From contig NZ_CP150496.1 in the NCBI RefSeq assembly GCF_038019025.1, positions 2,000,001 through 2,064,000 of the forward strand: DNA of 64,000 bases, read 5' to 3'. Shown here one piece after another: positions 16,444 through 25,540 of this stretch. The position numbers and the translations under genes were made by a program. Numbering within the stretch: position 1 is the stretch's first letter; the number at the start of each line of letters is the position of its first letter. Origin of the DNA: Polaribacter marinaquae. Lineage in GTDB: Bacteria; Bacteroidota; Bacteroidia; Flavobacteriales; Flavobacteriaceae. The notes beneath the pieces are model-generated. The model was not told where the DNA came from and searched no databases. It worked only from the letters and a program-made list of their open reading frames with translations.

Positions 16444-16953
16444 ATGACTAATAAATCTCTTTGCGACGAAATTTATTTTAATGAGTTTTACACATCTCAT
16501 ATACAGTCTGCTAGTAACTTTGCTTACTACAAATCTGGCAATAAAAATACGTCTTTAGATTTAGCGCAAGAAGCTTTTATAAAAATATGGGAAAATTGTG
16601 CAAAAATAGATTTTTCTAAAGCTAAATCTTACTTATTTACAGTTGTTAACAATCTATTTTTAAATAAAGTTAAGCACGAAAAGGTTGTTTTCGAGTATGC
16701 AAAAAATAGTCCGTATTTAGATGTTAACAATCAAAGTCCAGAGTATTTATTAGAAGAAGAAGAATTTAAAAATAAACTTAAAAATGCCATAGAAAACTTA
16801 ACCGAAGGTGAAAGAGAAGTTTTTCTGATGAATAGAATAGACGGCAAAAAATACAGAGAAATAGCAGAAATGCTAGAAATATCGCAAAAAGCAGTAGAAA
16901 AAAGAATGTCTTCTGCCCTTAAAAAATTAAGAAGTAAAATAGATGGAATTTAA
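16444..16953 (+). CDS. ECF RNA polymerase sigma factor (FecI-like)
   Basis: A 169-residue sigma-70 family factor with only regions 2 and 4. Region 2: DLAQEAFIKIWENCAKIDFSKAKSYLFTVVNNLFLN (about 40-75), with the characteristic LAQEAFIKIW. Region 4: LTEGEREVFLMNRIDGKKYREIAEMLEISQKAVEKRMSSALKKLR (about 119-163), a helix-turn-helix for -35 recognition. It is directly followed by FecR and an STN-TonB receptor, the classical FecI-FecR-FecA arrangement for cell-surface signalling, in which the receptor's ligand state releases the sigma through FecR. The likely target motif is seen four times in the window. Confidence 0.93.
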   Translation: MTNKSLCDEIYFNEFYTSHIQSASNFAYYKSGNKNTSLDLAQEAFIKIWENCAKIDFSKAKSYLFTVVNNLFLNKVKHEKVVFEYAKNSPYLDVNNQSPEYLLEEEEFKNKLKNAIENLTEGEREVFLMNRIDGKKYREIAEMLEISQKAVEKRMSSALKKLRSKIDGI

Positions 16954-16955
16954 AA

Positions 16956-16984
16956 GTAGGGTAAATAAACATTTAGTTGTTATA
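16956..16984 (+). promoter_or_regulatory. Putative ECF-sigma promoter, site D
   Basis: GTAGGGTAA (16956-16964), 11 bases, GTTGTTATA (16976-16984), located between the sigma stop and the FecR ATG (18 bases downstream). It would allow FecR and the receptor to be induced independently of the sigma gene. Confidence 0.65.
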
Positions 16985-17002
16985 TATATAGAAGTCTAAA
17001 AA

Positions 17003-17917
17003 ATGGAAAATAACAAAGACATATTAAAATGGCTAAACAGAGATATTTCTGATGAAGAATTACTGCGTTTAAAAGAAAATGAAGGTTTTGATACTTTAGA
17101 AAAAATTGCGCATTACACATCGCAAATAGAAACACCTAAAGTTAATGTAGAAAATGCATTGGCAGACTTAAAATTAAAAACTCAAAACAAAACCAAAAAA
17201 CAAAAAGTTATTGCTTTTAGTTTTAATAAAGTCTTTAAATACGCGGCAGTTATTGCAGTATTGTTAACAACTAGTTACTTTTTACTTTATAGTAACGATA
17301 CCAATTATACTACAGAATTTGCAGAAACTAAAACCTTTAATTTACCCGATAATTCAGAAGTTATTTTAAATGCAAATTCTAACGTTTCTTATGTTAAAAA
17401 AGAGTGGGAAAATAATAGAAATTTAACCCTAGACGGAGAAGCATTTTTTAAAGTACAAAAAGGTGAGAAATTTACTGTAAATACAGAAATAGGTAATGTT
17501 ACCGTTCTTGGTACGCAATTTAATGTTAAAGAAAGAGCCAATTATTTCGAAGTAAAAACATACGAAGGTTTGGTAAGCGTAGCTTATAAAGACACACTTG
17601 TAAAATTACCTAAAGGAACAATTTTTAAAGTTGTAAACGGTATTATAGATACTAATACTACTTTTGATACAACAGAAAAATCTTGGTTACAAAAAGAATC
17701 TAATTTTAAAAGTACACAGTTAAAATTTGTACTTAAAGAAATAGAAAATCAATTTGGTTATACAATTACAACTAACAACATTAATTTAGAAACTTTATAT
17801 TCTGGTGGCTTTACACATTTAGATATTAATGTTGCATTACAATCGGTAACAATACCGTTGCAGTTGTCTTATAAGATTGATGGTAAAACAATTACGATCT
17901 TTACATATGATCAATAA
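17003..17917 (+). CDS. FecR-family anti-sigma regulator
   Basis: A 304-residue single-pass inner-membrane protein: cytoplasmic anti-sigma part (1-75), transmembrane helix (about 78-96, YAAVIAVLLTTSYFLLYS), a periplasmic FecR domain (about 103-200, with FNLPDNSEVILNANS, LDGEAFFKVQKGEKFTV and VTVLGTQFNVK), and a C-terminal DUF4974/STN-like domain (about 230-300, LKFVLKEIENQFGYTI...YSGGFTHLDINVALQSVTIPL). It transduces the receptor signal to the adjacent sigma. It overlaps the start of the TonB receptor gene by 11 bases, indicating translational coupling. Confidence 0.93.
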   Translation: MENNKDILKWLNRDISDEELLRLKENEGFDTLEKIAHYTSQIETPKVNVENALADLKLKTQNKTKKQKVIAFSFNKVFKYAAVIAVLLTTSYFLLYSNDTNYTTEFAETKTFNLPDNSEVILNANSNVSYVKKEWENNRNLTLDGEAFFKVQKGEKFTVNTEIGNVTVLGTQFNVKERANYFEVKTYEGLVSVAYKDTLVKLPKGTIFKVVNGIIDTNTTFDTTEKSWLQKESNFKSTQLKFVLKEIENQFGYTITTNNINLETLYSGGFTHLDINVALQSVTIPLQLSYKIDGKTITIFTYDQ

Positions 17918-20438
17918 AATAGCTATAATTTTATTAGGTTTTTTACTTACTACAAGTATAAATTATGCTCAGAAATCGTCTTCTAAAGTTGGGCTTTCTT
18001 CTTTGCTAATTTCCTTAGAAAAAACATACGATATTAAGTTTTCTTATTCTGATGATGACATCGAAAACATAAAAATTATAGCACCACAAACAGGTATTTC
18101 TTTAGAATCTCTTTTAAGTTATCTAAACGATAAAACTTATTTACAATTTAAAACATTAGACAACAAATATGTAACAGTTTCGTTTTTAAATAAAACTATA
18201 AATATCTGCGGAAACGTATTAGAAAGTCAAAATCTTATGCCTTTAGCTTTAGCATCTATAAAAGTAAATGGTTATAATTTAGGAACAACATCAAATACAA
18301 ACGGATCTTTTTATTTGCAAAATGTGCCGGTAAAATCTGTAATAAATATATCATATATCGGTTTTAAAAACTTAGAAATTTCTGCTAAAGAATTATTTCT
18401 AAATGCTAATTGTAAACAGCTGTATTTAGAAGAATCTTCAGAAATTTTATCAGAAATTACAATGCAAAAGTTTTTAACTTCTGGCTTGCAAAAAAGTGCC
18501 GATGGAAGCACAATTTTAAACACAGAAAAATTCGGAATTTTACCAGGATTAATAGAACCCGATATTTTAAAAACTATTAAAATTTTACCTGGCGTAGAAA
18601 GTGTAAACGAAAGTATTTCTAATATAAATGTAAGAGGTGGTACAAACGACCAGAATTTAATGCTTTGGGACGGAATTAAAATGTACCATGCAGGTCATTT
18701 TTTTGGTTTAATTTCTGCTTACAATCCGTATTTAACTAAAAAAGTTACGGTTACTAAAAATGGTACAAGTAGTGTTTTTTCCGACGGAGTTTCATCAACA
18801 ATTAATATGGAAACCTCGAATAGAATAACGAATAAATTTTCTGGCGGTGCAGGTTTTAATTTGATAAGTGCAGATGCTTTTGTACAAATACCAATTAAAG
18901 ATAATTTAGAATTACATGTTTCTGGTAGAAGATCTTTTACAGATTTTTTAAACACACCAACTTATACCAATTATTTTAATAGAAGTTTTCAAGATAATTC
19001 TATTGCTTCTAACAGTGTTAACAACGCAGAATCTAAATTTTTCTTCTACGACTATTCGTTTAAAATTTTATACGATCTTAATTACAATCATGCAATTAGA
19101 GCCAACTTTATTCACATAAAAAATAATTTAGATTATCTAGAACAATACACAAACAATAACAATTCTATTGAAGAAAATAGTAATTTAAAACAAGAAAATT
19201 TAGGTGCCAGAATTAATTGGGAAGCCAACTGGAACTCTAAATTTACAACCAATCTTTCGGCATTTATTTCTGATTATAGAATCAATTCTTCAGATTATAA
19301 TAAAGATACAGATCAGTTTCAAACACAATTTAACAATGTTTTAGAAACAGCGGTAAAACTAAATACTGTGTATGAATTTTCTGATTTTTTTTATTTAACA
19401 AACGGTTTTGTTTTTAACGAAATAGGCGTTAAAAATACCACAAGTATTAACGCACCAACTTTTTCTAAAACAATAAAAGAAGTGTTGTTAAAAAGTGCTT
19501 TTTATTCAGAAATTGAATATAAGAAAAACAATACTTACGCTAGAGTTGGTTTTAGAGCTAATTATTTTGATAAGTTTCAAAAATTTATTTTCGAGCCTAG
19601 AATAAACATAAGACAAAAACTAAATGAAACGTATTCTTTAAAGTTAGAAGGAGAGTTTAAAAATCAAACAACAGCTCAAAAAATAGATTTTGAAGATAAT
19701 TTTTTAGGTATCGAAAAACGTAGATGGATTTTATCTGATAATGATAGAACGCCAATAATAACAAGCAAACAAGCTTCTTTTGGTATTTCTTATACCAAAA
19801 ATAAATTATACGCAGATATTACAGGTTTTTATAAAGTAGTTAACGGTATTTCTACTGCAAATCAAGGTTTTTACAACAACACTCAGAATTTTAGTTCTAT
19901 TGGTAATTATAAAACTAAAGGAATTGAATTTTTAATTAACAAACAAACTAATACAATTAGTACTTGGTTAAGTTATACGTTGGCAGAAAACAACTACACA
20001 TTTGGTGTTTTTAATCCAAAGAAATTTGCAAATAGCTTAGATATTACACACTCTTTAAGTACTGCTTTTAATTATAATTTTACCAAAAATTTAAAAGCAT
20101 CTATTGGCGGAATTTTACGTTCTGGTAGGCCTTATACAAAACCTGTAGATGGTAACGAAACCTTACAAAATGGCGATAAAACTATTGTAAATTATGATAA
20201 CCCTAATACAGAAAATTTAGACAATTTTTTTAGAATTGATGTTTCTGGAAGTTATAATTTTACATTTTCTGAAGCTATAAAAGCCACAATTAGACTTGGT
20301 TTTACTAACATTACAGATAGAAAAAACACCATAGACTCTTACTATATTGTAGATGAATCGCAAGAAAATAATGTGAGAAGAATAGATAATTACTCGTTGC
20401 CTTTTACACCTAATTTAAGTTTTAGAGTACGTTTTTAG
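17907..20438 (+). CDS. TonB-dependent receptor/transducer with STN domain
   Basis: An 843-residue outer-membrane receptor starting at the ATG at 17907 (a longer frame begins in FecR). Signal peptide to about residue 22 (INYAQ). An STN signalling domain follows (about 30-95, DIKFSYSDDDIENIKI...LESLLSYLNDKTYLQFK), then a carboxypeptidase-regulatory-like domain (about 98-175, GNVLESQNLMPLALASIKVNG..GTTSNTNGSFYL), plug (LKTIKILPGVESVNESISNINVRGGTNDQNLMLWDGIKMYH) and a 22-strand-type barrel ending in LSFRVRF. The STN domain is what contacts FecR in Fec systems. The ligand is unknown and could be a siderophore or another large substrate. The gene ends two bases from the converging elaA-like gene with no clear terminator. 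Confidence 0.93.
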   Translation: MINKIAIILLGFLLTTSINYAQKSSSKVGLSSLLISLEKTYDIKFSYSDDDIENIKIIAPQTGISLESLLSYLNDKTYLQFKTLDNKYVTVSFLNKTINICGNVLESQNLMPLALASIKVNGYNLGTTSNTNGSFYLQNVPVKSVINISYIGFKNLEISAKELFLNANCKQLYLEESSEILSEITMQKFLTSGLQKSADGSTILNTEKFGILPGLIEPDILKTIKILPGVESVNESISNINVRGGTNDQNLMLWDGIKMYHAGHFFGLISAYNPYLTKKVTVTKNGTSSVFSDGVSSTINMETSNRITNKFSGGAGFNLISADAFVQIPIKDNLELHVSGRRSFTDFLNTPTYTNYFNRSFQDNSIASNSVNNAESKFFFYDYSFKILYDLNYNHAIRANFIHIKNNLDYLEQYTNNNNSIEENSNLKQENLGARINWEANWNSKFTTNLSAFISDYRINSSDYNKDTDQFQTQFNNVLETAVKLNTVYEFSDFFYLTNGFVFNEIGVKNTTSINAPTFSKTIKEVLLKSAFYSEIEYKKNNTYARVGFRANYFDKFQKFIFEPRINIRQKLNETYSLKLEGEFKNQTTAQKIDFEDNFLGIEKRRWILSDNDRTPIITSKQASFGISYTKNKLYADITGFYKVVNGISTANQGFYNNTQNFSSIGNYKTKGIEFLINKQTNTISTWLSYTLAENNYTFGVFNPKKFANSLDITHSLSTAFNYNFTKNLKASIGGILRSGRPYTKPVDGNETLQNGDKTIVNYDNPNTENLDNFFRIDVSGSYNFTFSEAIKATIRLGFTNITDRKNTIDSYYIVDESQENNVRRIDNYSLPFTPNLSFRVRF

Positions 20439-20440
20439 TT

Positions 20441-20881
20441 CTAAATTCTATCCATTCTTATATGCGGAATACCATCTTCTAAGTACTCCTCTCCTACTTT
20501 TGTAAAATTATGAGATTCATAAAATTTTTGTAAATATTTTTGAGCAGAAATGGTAATTGTATCGCTTTTAAAATTTTCTTTAATTGCGTTTATAGAAGCT
20601 TTCATTAAATTGTGCCCGTAACTATGTTTTCTTTCTAAAGCTGCTACTACTACTCTACCAATGCTAGCATTTTTAAAATAATCACCAGGTTTAAAAATAC
20701 GCGTGTAAGCAATAATTTTATCATCTTTAAAACCAATTACATGTAAAGATTTTTGATCTTTAAAATCTATATCTTGATACACACAATTTTGTTCTACCAC
20801 AAAAACTTCCGATCGTAATTGTAAAATTGCATACAATTCGTTTACTGTCAATTTGTTAAAAGATTTTACTTTGATATTCAT
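20441..20881 (-). CDS. elaA: GNAT N-acetyltransferase, ElaA family
   Basis: A 146-residue acetyltransferase whose pattern LYAILQLRSEVFVVEQNCVYQDIDFKDQKSLHVIG is diagnostic for ElaA, followed by the acetyl-CoA binding segment IGRVVVAALERKHSYGHNLMKASI. The C-terminal FYESHNFTKVGEEYLEDGIPHIRM is also typical. The physiological acceptor is not established. Its stop is two bases from that of the converging TonB receptor gene, so the two transcripts probably overlap at their 3' ends. Confidence 0.88.
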   Translation of the reverse strand: MNIKVKSFNKLTVNELYAILQLRSEVFVVEQNCVYQDIDFKDQKSLHVIGFKDDKIIAYTRIFKPGDYFKNASIGRVVVAALERKHSYGHNLMKASINAIKENFKSDTITISAQKYLQKFYESHNFTKVGEEYLEDGIPHIRMDRI

Positions 20882-20906
20882 AATTAATATAAACTACTAG
20901 ATATTA

Positions 20907-20953
20907 AAAAAATCACTCAAACTAAATTTTATAGCAGTTTAAGTGATTTTTTT
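20907..20953 (-). terminator. rpiB terminator
   Basis: A long stem, AAAAATCACTcAAACT / AGTTTaAGTGATTTTT, with an AT-rich loop, between the rpiB stop and the elaA start. The T-run is suitable on the minus strand. Confidence 0.7.
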
Positions 20954-20959
20954 AAAAGA

Positions 20960-21394
20960 TTATCCTGCGCAAGAAATTTTACTTACTCTATTAGCATGTC
21001 TACCACCTTCAAATTCTGTAGAAAGAAAAATATCTACAAAACCTATAGCTTGTTGTAAAGAAACAAAACGTGCCGGAATTGTAAGAATATTTGCATCGTT
21101 ATGTTGTCTTGTTAATGCAACTAACTCATTGTTCCAACACAAAGCAGCTCTTATACCTTGGTGTTTATTTGCTGTCATTTGTGCGCCGTTACCAGAACCG
21201 CATAAAATAACTCCTAACGTAGCTTTACCAGTTTCTACTGCTTCTGCCGTTGGATGAATAGCATCTGGATAATCCATAGACGCATTAGAATCTGTACCAA
21301 AATTAATAACATTATATCCTTTCTCTTCTAAATGTTTTATAATTTCGAACTTGTATTCTGTACCAGCGTGATCGTTACCAATTGCAATTGTCAT
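20960..21394 (-). CDS. rpiB: Ribose-5-phosphate isomerase B
   Basis: A 144-residue RpiB/LacAB-fold enzyme that interconverts ribulose 5-phosphate and ribose 5-phosphate. Motifs: IAIGNDHAGTEYK near the N-terminus with the catalytic-region Asp-His, DYPDAIHPTAEAV, GVILCGSGNGAQMTANKHQGIRAALCW (residues about 62-88, with the active Cys and phosphate-binding GSGNG), and an HNDANIL segment containing the conserved Asn/His. Length is normal. It lies beside a 580-base AT-rich non-coding stretch that is a candidate replication origin. Confidence 0.93.
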   Translation of the reverse strand: MTIAIGNDHAGTEYKFEIIKHLEEKGYNVINFGTDSNASMDYPDAIHPTAEAVETGKATLGVILCGSGNGAQMTANKHQGIRAALCWNNELVALTRQHNDANILTIPARFVSLQQAIGFVDIFLSTEFEGGRHANRVSKISCAG

Positions 21395-21978
21395 AATAAA
21401 TTGATTTTAATTAAGTTGTGTACTACAAAAATACAGAAACTAACGGTTATCAACAGTTATAAACAATCAAAAAAATAGCTTTTTTAATAACTCTTTAGTT
21501 TTTAAGTTTTTAGCATTTTAATAGAATATTAAGAAGTTGCAATGAAAAACTGAAAAGTATTTTTGGTGAATTCAATATTTATTACAATACAGCGAGTAGT
21601 TTAACATATGCAACTTTTTTTATGAGTTTTTGATAAAAGTTTATCAACATAAAATTTACAATTTGTTTACATAGAAATACAACATAGTTATTCAGAATAT
21701 TTAGTTAATACCTGTTTATAACTATTGTTAATAACTCTACTTTTTAATTGATTTTAAAGCTTTTAAACTACTAATAACATGTAAACGTTTTTTAATAACT
21801 CAAATATTAAAATAAATATTATAAAATTTATAGTAGCTATTCACACACTATTATAACCATCATAGTTTTTTTAAAATTTTATAAAAGAAAAATAATTATA
21901 ATATAGAATGTTTATAACTGTGAAAAACTCGAAAAAAAATAAATTGAAATTAGAAAGAGAAAATTTTTGAAAAAAAAA
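21395..21978. other. AT-rich non-coding region, candidate oriC
   Basis: 584 bases without a supported gene. It has two TTATCAACA sequences (21447-21455, 21641-21649), one base from the E. coli DnaA box, and near-variants TTATAAACA (21457-21465, 10 bases after the first box) and its reverse complement TGTTTATAA (21713-21721, 21909-21917), plus TGTTAATAA (21726-21734). Long A/T tracts surround them. This is the largest intergenic gap in the window, and the parS-like pair 14 kb away supports origin proximity. It is a candidate only. Confidence 0.4.
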
Positions 21979-22152
21979 TTAAACTGTTTTCTTTTCTGCT
22001 TTTAGTAGGTAAGTGGTGTCTTTTTGAATTTCTACGCTTTTTTCTTGCGGATCTATTTTGTTAAGAGATTTGTTTACCGTTATAATGGTTACAAAGATGC
22101 CTGCAACAAAAATAATTAGAAATAAGCCGATAATTTTACGTAGATTTTTCAT
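21979..22152 (-). CDS. 57-residue single-pass membrane protein
   Basis: A short ORF, MKNLRKIIGLFL..., with one transmembrane helix (residues 7-26), a positively charged N-terminus and a 30-residue charged tail (NKIDPQEKSVEIQKDTTY...). It starts at the ATG complementary to 22150-22152. I do not recognise a family. It sits between the lipid kinase gene (same strand, 90 bases upstream) and the candidate origin, with tandem stop-distal A/T runs but no clear terminator. The regular codon pattern and clean topology support it as real. Confidence 0.6.
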   Translation of the reverse strand: MKNLRKIIGLFLIIFVAGIFVTIITVNKSLNKIDPQEKSVEIQKDTTYLLKAEKKTV

Positions 22153-22242
22153 CTTAATTTAAAAGTCTCTTTCTATAAAGACGCTTCTTTTTAAGATTCG
22201 TTACAAAAAAATTAAGATTTTTTTAACTTTTATACTTGATAA

Positions 22243-23169
22243 CTAATTAATTACAAAATTAATTGCTTTAGGTATAATGCTAATTTGAAGTTTACCAGAA
22301 GTTATCAACTCGCCATCTGCTTGTATAAAAGGTTTAGCATTTATAGGCGTTACCGTAATTTTTAATGTTTTGTAAGTATTTACTTTTTTATGATTTACAA
22401 TTGCACCAGAGTAAAGTTTAGGTAGATTAATTATTAAATCTAAAAAATTTAAGTTTTTAGCAATTGTTATGTCTAATAAGCCATCTGTAGTATTAACATC
22501 TTTTGTAAACTGCATTCCGCCACCAGAGTATTTACAAATTCCGCATACAACCATTAAACATTTTTCTTTTAATTCTTTATTGTTTATAAGTATCTTATAT
22601 GCACTTTTTTTATAAAAAATTAAACCATAAATACCTGCTAATAAATAAGATAAAGCACCAAATTTTTTAAGATATTTTAGTTTATTAACAATATATCCGT
22701 CATAACCAATACCGGCTACATTATTATAATAAATAGTATTTTTATCAGTAGTAATAACACCAATATCTTGTAAAATTGTAGTTTTTTTTGATATAATTTC
22801 TAAAGCTTTTTCTATAGAATTAGTTTGTTTGTAGGTTTTAATCCAATCGTTGCCAGTTCCTAAAGGTAATACGCCAATAGTTATATTAGAAGTTTTTACA
22901 TACCTTTGCAGCATTACTCCGTTTACAACATTATTTAATGTTCCGTCTCCGCCCACAGATATAATGTTTCTATAACCCTTTTTAATAGCGTTTTGTACCA
23001 AATCTATTTCGTGTTTAGAAAACTGAGTAAAAGCAAAAGAATAGTCTAAATTCTTGTTTTTAAGTAATTGCTCAATTTTTTTCCAAATTTTAGAAAAATT
23101 TTTATTTCCAGAAGCTGGGTTTGCAATTATAAACCAAGAATTAGTATTGATTTTATCAATAGTAGACAT
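22243..23169 (-). CDS. Diacylglycerol/lipid kinase family protein
   Basis: A 308-residue DAGK-catalytic-domain protein. It shows IIANPASGNK near residue 13, the nucleotide-binding SVGGDGTLNNVVNG (about 67-80), LPLGTGNDW (about 100-108) and KYSGGGMQFTKDVNTTDGLLDIT (about 213-235), all typical of the DagK/YegS group, which phosphorylates diacylglycerol or related lipids at the inner-membrane face. The lipid substrate is unknown. It is divergent from rnr. Confidence 0.9.
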   Translation of the reverse strand: MSTIDKINTNSWFIIANPASGNKNFSKIWKKIEQLLKNKNLDYSFAFTQFSKHEIDLVQNAIKKGYRNIISVGGDGTLNNVVNGVMLQRYVKTSNITIGVLPLGTGNDWIKTYKQTNSIEKALEIISKKTTILQDIGVITTDKNTIYYNNVAGIGYDGYIVNKLKYLKKFGALSYLLAGIYGLIFYKKSAYKILINNKELKEKCLMVVCGICKYSGGGMQFTKDVNTTDGLLDITIAKNLNFLDLIINLPKLYSGAIVNHKKVNTYKTLKITVTPINAKPFIQADGELITSGKLQISIIPKAINFVIN

Positions 23170-23314
23170 AAATAAATTATTATAAACAAGCCAAATTACA
23201 AAATAGATTCATAACAGTTTTTTAATGCTTTATTAAACTTATAATTGTAATTTGCAGAGTACGTTAATTTTTATCAAAAAAACAGAAAGAATTAACGCTA
23301 AAACAGAAGTATAA

Positions 23315-25540
23315 ATGACAAAAAAAAAGAAAAAAATATATAAAAAGAAAGGTAAAGTCGTAAAAAATTTAACTAAAAATATATTCAGAATTTTAAATGA
23401 AGACAGCGATAAGTTTTACAATTACAAACAAATTGCTGCAAAATTAAGTATTGTAGATACCGATGGTAAAAACCAAGTAATTAAAAAGTTGGCAGAATTA
23501 GCATCAACAAAAAAAATTGTAGAAGTAGATAGAGGTAAATTTAAAATAAATGCAGATAGAAAATACTCTGTAGGTACTTTAGATATTACATCTAACGGTA
23601 ATGGTTACTTTGTTACAGAAGATTATGAAGATGATATTTTTATACCAAATGTAAATTTAGGTAAAGGTTTACACAACGATATTGTAAAAGCTTATGTATA
23701 TAAAAAACGAAGCGGTAAGAAGTTAGAAGCAGATGTTGTAGAAATTTTAGAACGTGCTAAAACAGAATTTGTTGGTGTTTTACAAAAAAGTAAAAACTTT
23801 GGTTTTGTGTTACCAGACAGTAATAAAATGTATGCCGATATTTTTATTTCTGAAAACAAAATGAATGGTGCCGAACACGGAGATAAAGTACAAGCTACAA
23901 TTTCTGATTGGCCACAAAACTCTAAAAATCCGTTTGGTAAAATAACCAAAGTACTAGGTAAACCAGGAGATCATAATACAGAAATGCATTCTATTTTACT
24001 AGAATATGATTTACCATACGAGTTTCCAGAAGAAGTAGAAAAAGATGCAGAAAGTTTACCGTTAGAAATTACTGAAGAAGAAATTTCTAAACGTAGAGAT
24101 ATGCGTAAAGATTTAACGTTTACCATAGATCCTAAAGATGCAAAAGATTTTGATGATGCTTTGTCTTTTGTAAAATTAGAAAATGGTAATTACGAAGTTG
24201 GAATTCATATAGCAGATGTTTCGCATTATTTACAACCAAAAACTATTTTAGATGATGAGGCTTATGACAGAGCAACATCTGTTTATTTGGTAGATAGAGT
24301 AGTACCAATGTTACCAGAAATGTTAAGTAATGGTGTTTGTTCTTTAAGACCACACGAAGAAAAATTAACGTTTTCTGCAGTTTTTGAAATTAATCAAAAA
24401 GCGCAAGTAGTAGGAGAGTGGTTTGGTAGAACTGTAACATATTCAGACCAACGTTTTGCTTATGAAGAAGCACAATCTATTATAGAAAATTGCGAATTAT
24501 CTGATGATGTACAACCTTATACAATGCCATTAGAAACTTCTATCATAGACAAAGAATACGAAGTTACACCAGAAATTGTAGAAGCAACTTTACAGCTAGA
24601 TAAATTAGCAAAAGTATTGCGTAAAAAGAGAATGAAACAAGGTGCAATTTCTTTTGATAGAGTAGAAGTGAAGTTTAATTTAGATGAAGAAGCAAATCCA
24701 GTTGGTGTTTTCTTTAAAAAATCTAAAGATGCTAATAAATTAATTGAAGAATTTATGTTATTAGCTAACAGAAAAGTAGCAGAATTTATTGGTCGTAAAA
24801 AAGGAAAACCTTCTAACGATACTTTTATTTACAGAGTTCATGATGAGCCAGATTTAGAAAAATTAGCCTCTTTACAAAACATCATTAGTAAATTTGGTTA
24901 CAAGATAAATACAGAAACTAAAGAAAGTACATCTGCAACTTTAAATCAGTTATTAAATGATGTAAATGGTAAAGCAGAATCTAATATGATAGAAACTTTG
25001 GCAATCAGATCGATGTCTAAAGCAGTTTATACCACACAAAATATTGGTCATTATGGTTTAGCTTTCGATTATTACAGCCACTTTACATCGCCTATAAGAC
25101 GTTATCCTGATGTAATGACACATAGATTACTGCAACATTATTTAGATGGCGGAAAATCGCCAAAAGCAGAATTGTACGAAGAAAAATGTAAACATTCTTC
25201 TAAAAGAGAAGAATTAGCATCAAAAGCAGAAAGAGATTCTATAAAATACATGCAGGTAAAATACATGCAAGATCACAAAGATGAAGTTTTTGATGGTGTA
25301 ATTACAGGTGTAACAGAATGGGGTATTTATGTAGAAATTTCTACTAATAAATGCGAAGGAATGGTAAGAATTAGAGATATAAAAAGCGATTATTATATTT
25401 TTGATGAAAAACAATATGCTATTGTTGGGCAATCTACAAAAAACATGTATCAATTAGGTGATGATGTAAAAGTACAAGTTAAAAAAACAGATTTAGAGCG
25501 TAAACATTTAGATTTTAATTTAATTGAAGATTACTTATAA
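23315..25540 (+). CDS. rnr: Ribonuclease R
   Basis: A 741-residue 3'-5' exoribonuclease for structured RNA. A Lys-rich N-terminus (about 2-20) precedes a winged-helix-like region and two cold-shock domains (about 85-230). The RNB catalytic domain contains TIDPKDAKDFDDALS around residue 275, with the Asp cluster that coordinates metal, and HYGLAFDYYSHFTSPIRRYPDVMTHRLLQHYL. An S1 domain closes the protein (VFDGVITGVTEWGIYVEI... to the C-terminus). The last base of its stop codon is the first base of the YbjQ-type gene's ATG, so the two are translationally coupled. Confidence 0.95.
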   Translation: MTKKKKKIYKKKGKVVKNLTKNIFRILNEDSDKFYNYKQIAAKLSIVDTDGKNQVIKKLAELASTKKIVEVDRGKFKINADRKYSVGTLDITSNGNGYFVTEDYEDDIFIPNVNLGKGLHNDIVKAYVYKKRSGKKLEADVVEILERAKTEFVGVLQKSKNFGFVLPDSNKMYADIFISENKMNGAEHGDKVQATISDWPQNSKNPFGKITKVLGKPGDHNTEMHSILLEYDLPYEFPEEVEKDAESLPLEITEEEISKRRDMRKDLTFTIDPKDAKDFDDALSFVKLENGNYEVGIHIADVSHYLQPKTILDDEAYDRATSVYLVDRVVPMLPEMLSNGVCSLRPHEEKLTFSAVFEINQKAQVVGEWFGRTVTYSDQRFAYEEAQSIIENCELSDDVQPYTMPLETSIIDKEYEVTPEIVEATLQLDKLAKVLRKKRMKQGAISFDRVEVKFNLDEEANPVGVFFKKSKDANKLIEEFMLLANRKVAEFIGRKKGKPSNDTFIYRVHDEPDLEKLASLQNIISKFGYKINTETKESTSATLNQLLNDVNGKAESNMIETLAIRSMSKAVYTTQNIGHYGLAFDYYSHFTSPIRRYPDVMTHRLLQHYLDGGKSPKAELYEEKCKHSSKREELASKAERDSIKYMQVKYMQDHKDEVFDGVITGVTEWGIYVEISTNKCEGMVRIRDIKSDYYIFDEKQYAIVGQSTKNMYQLGDDVKVQVKKTDLERKHLDFNLIEDYL

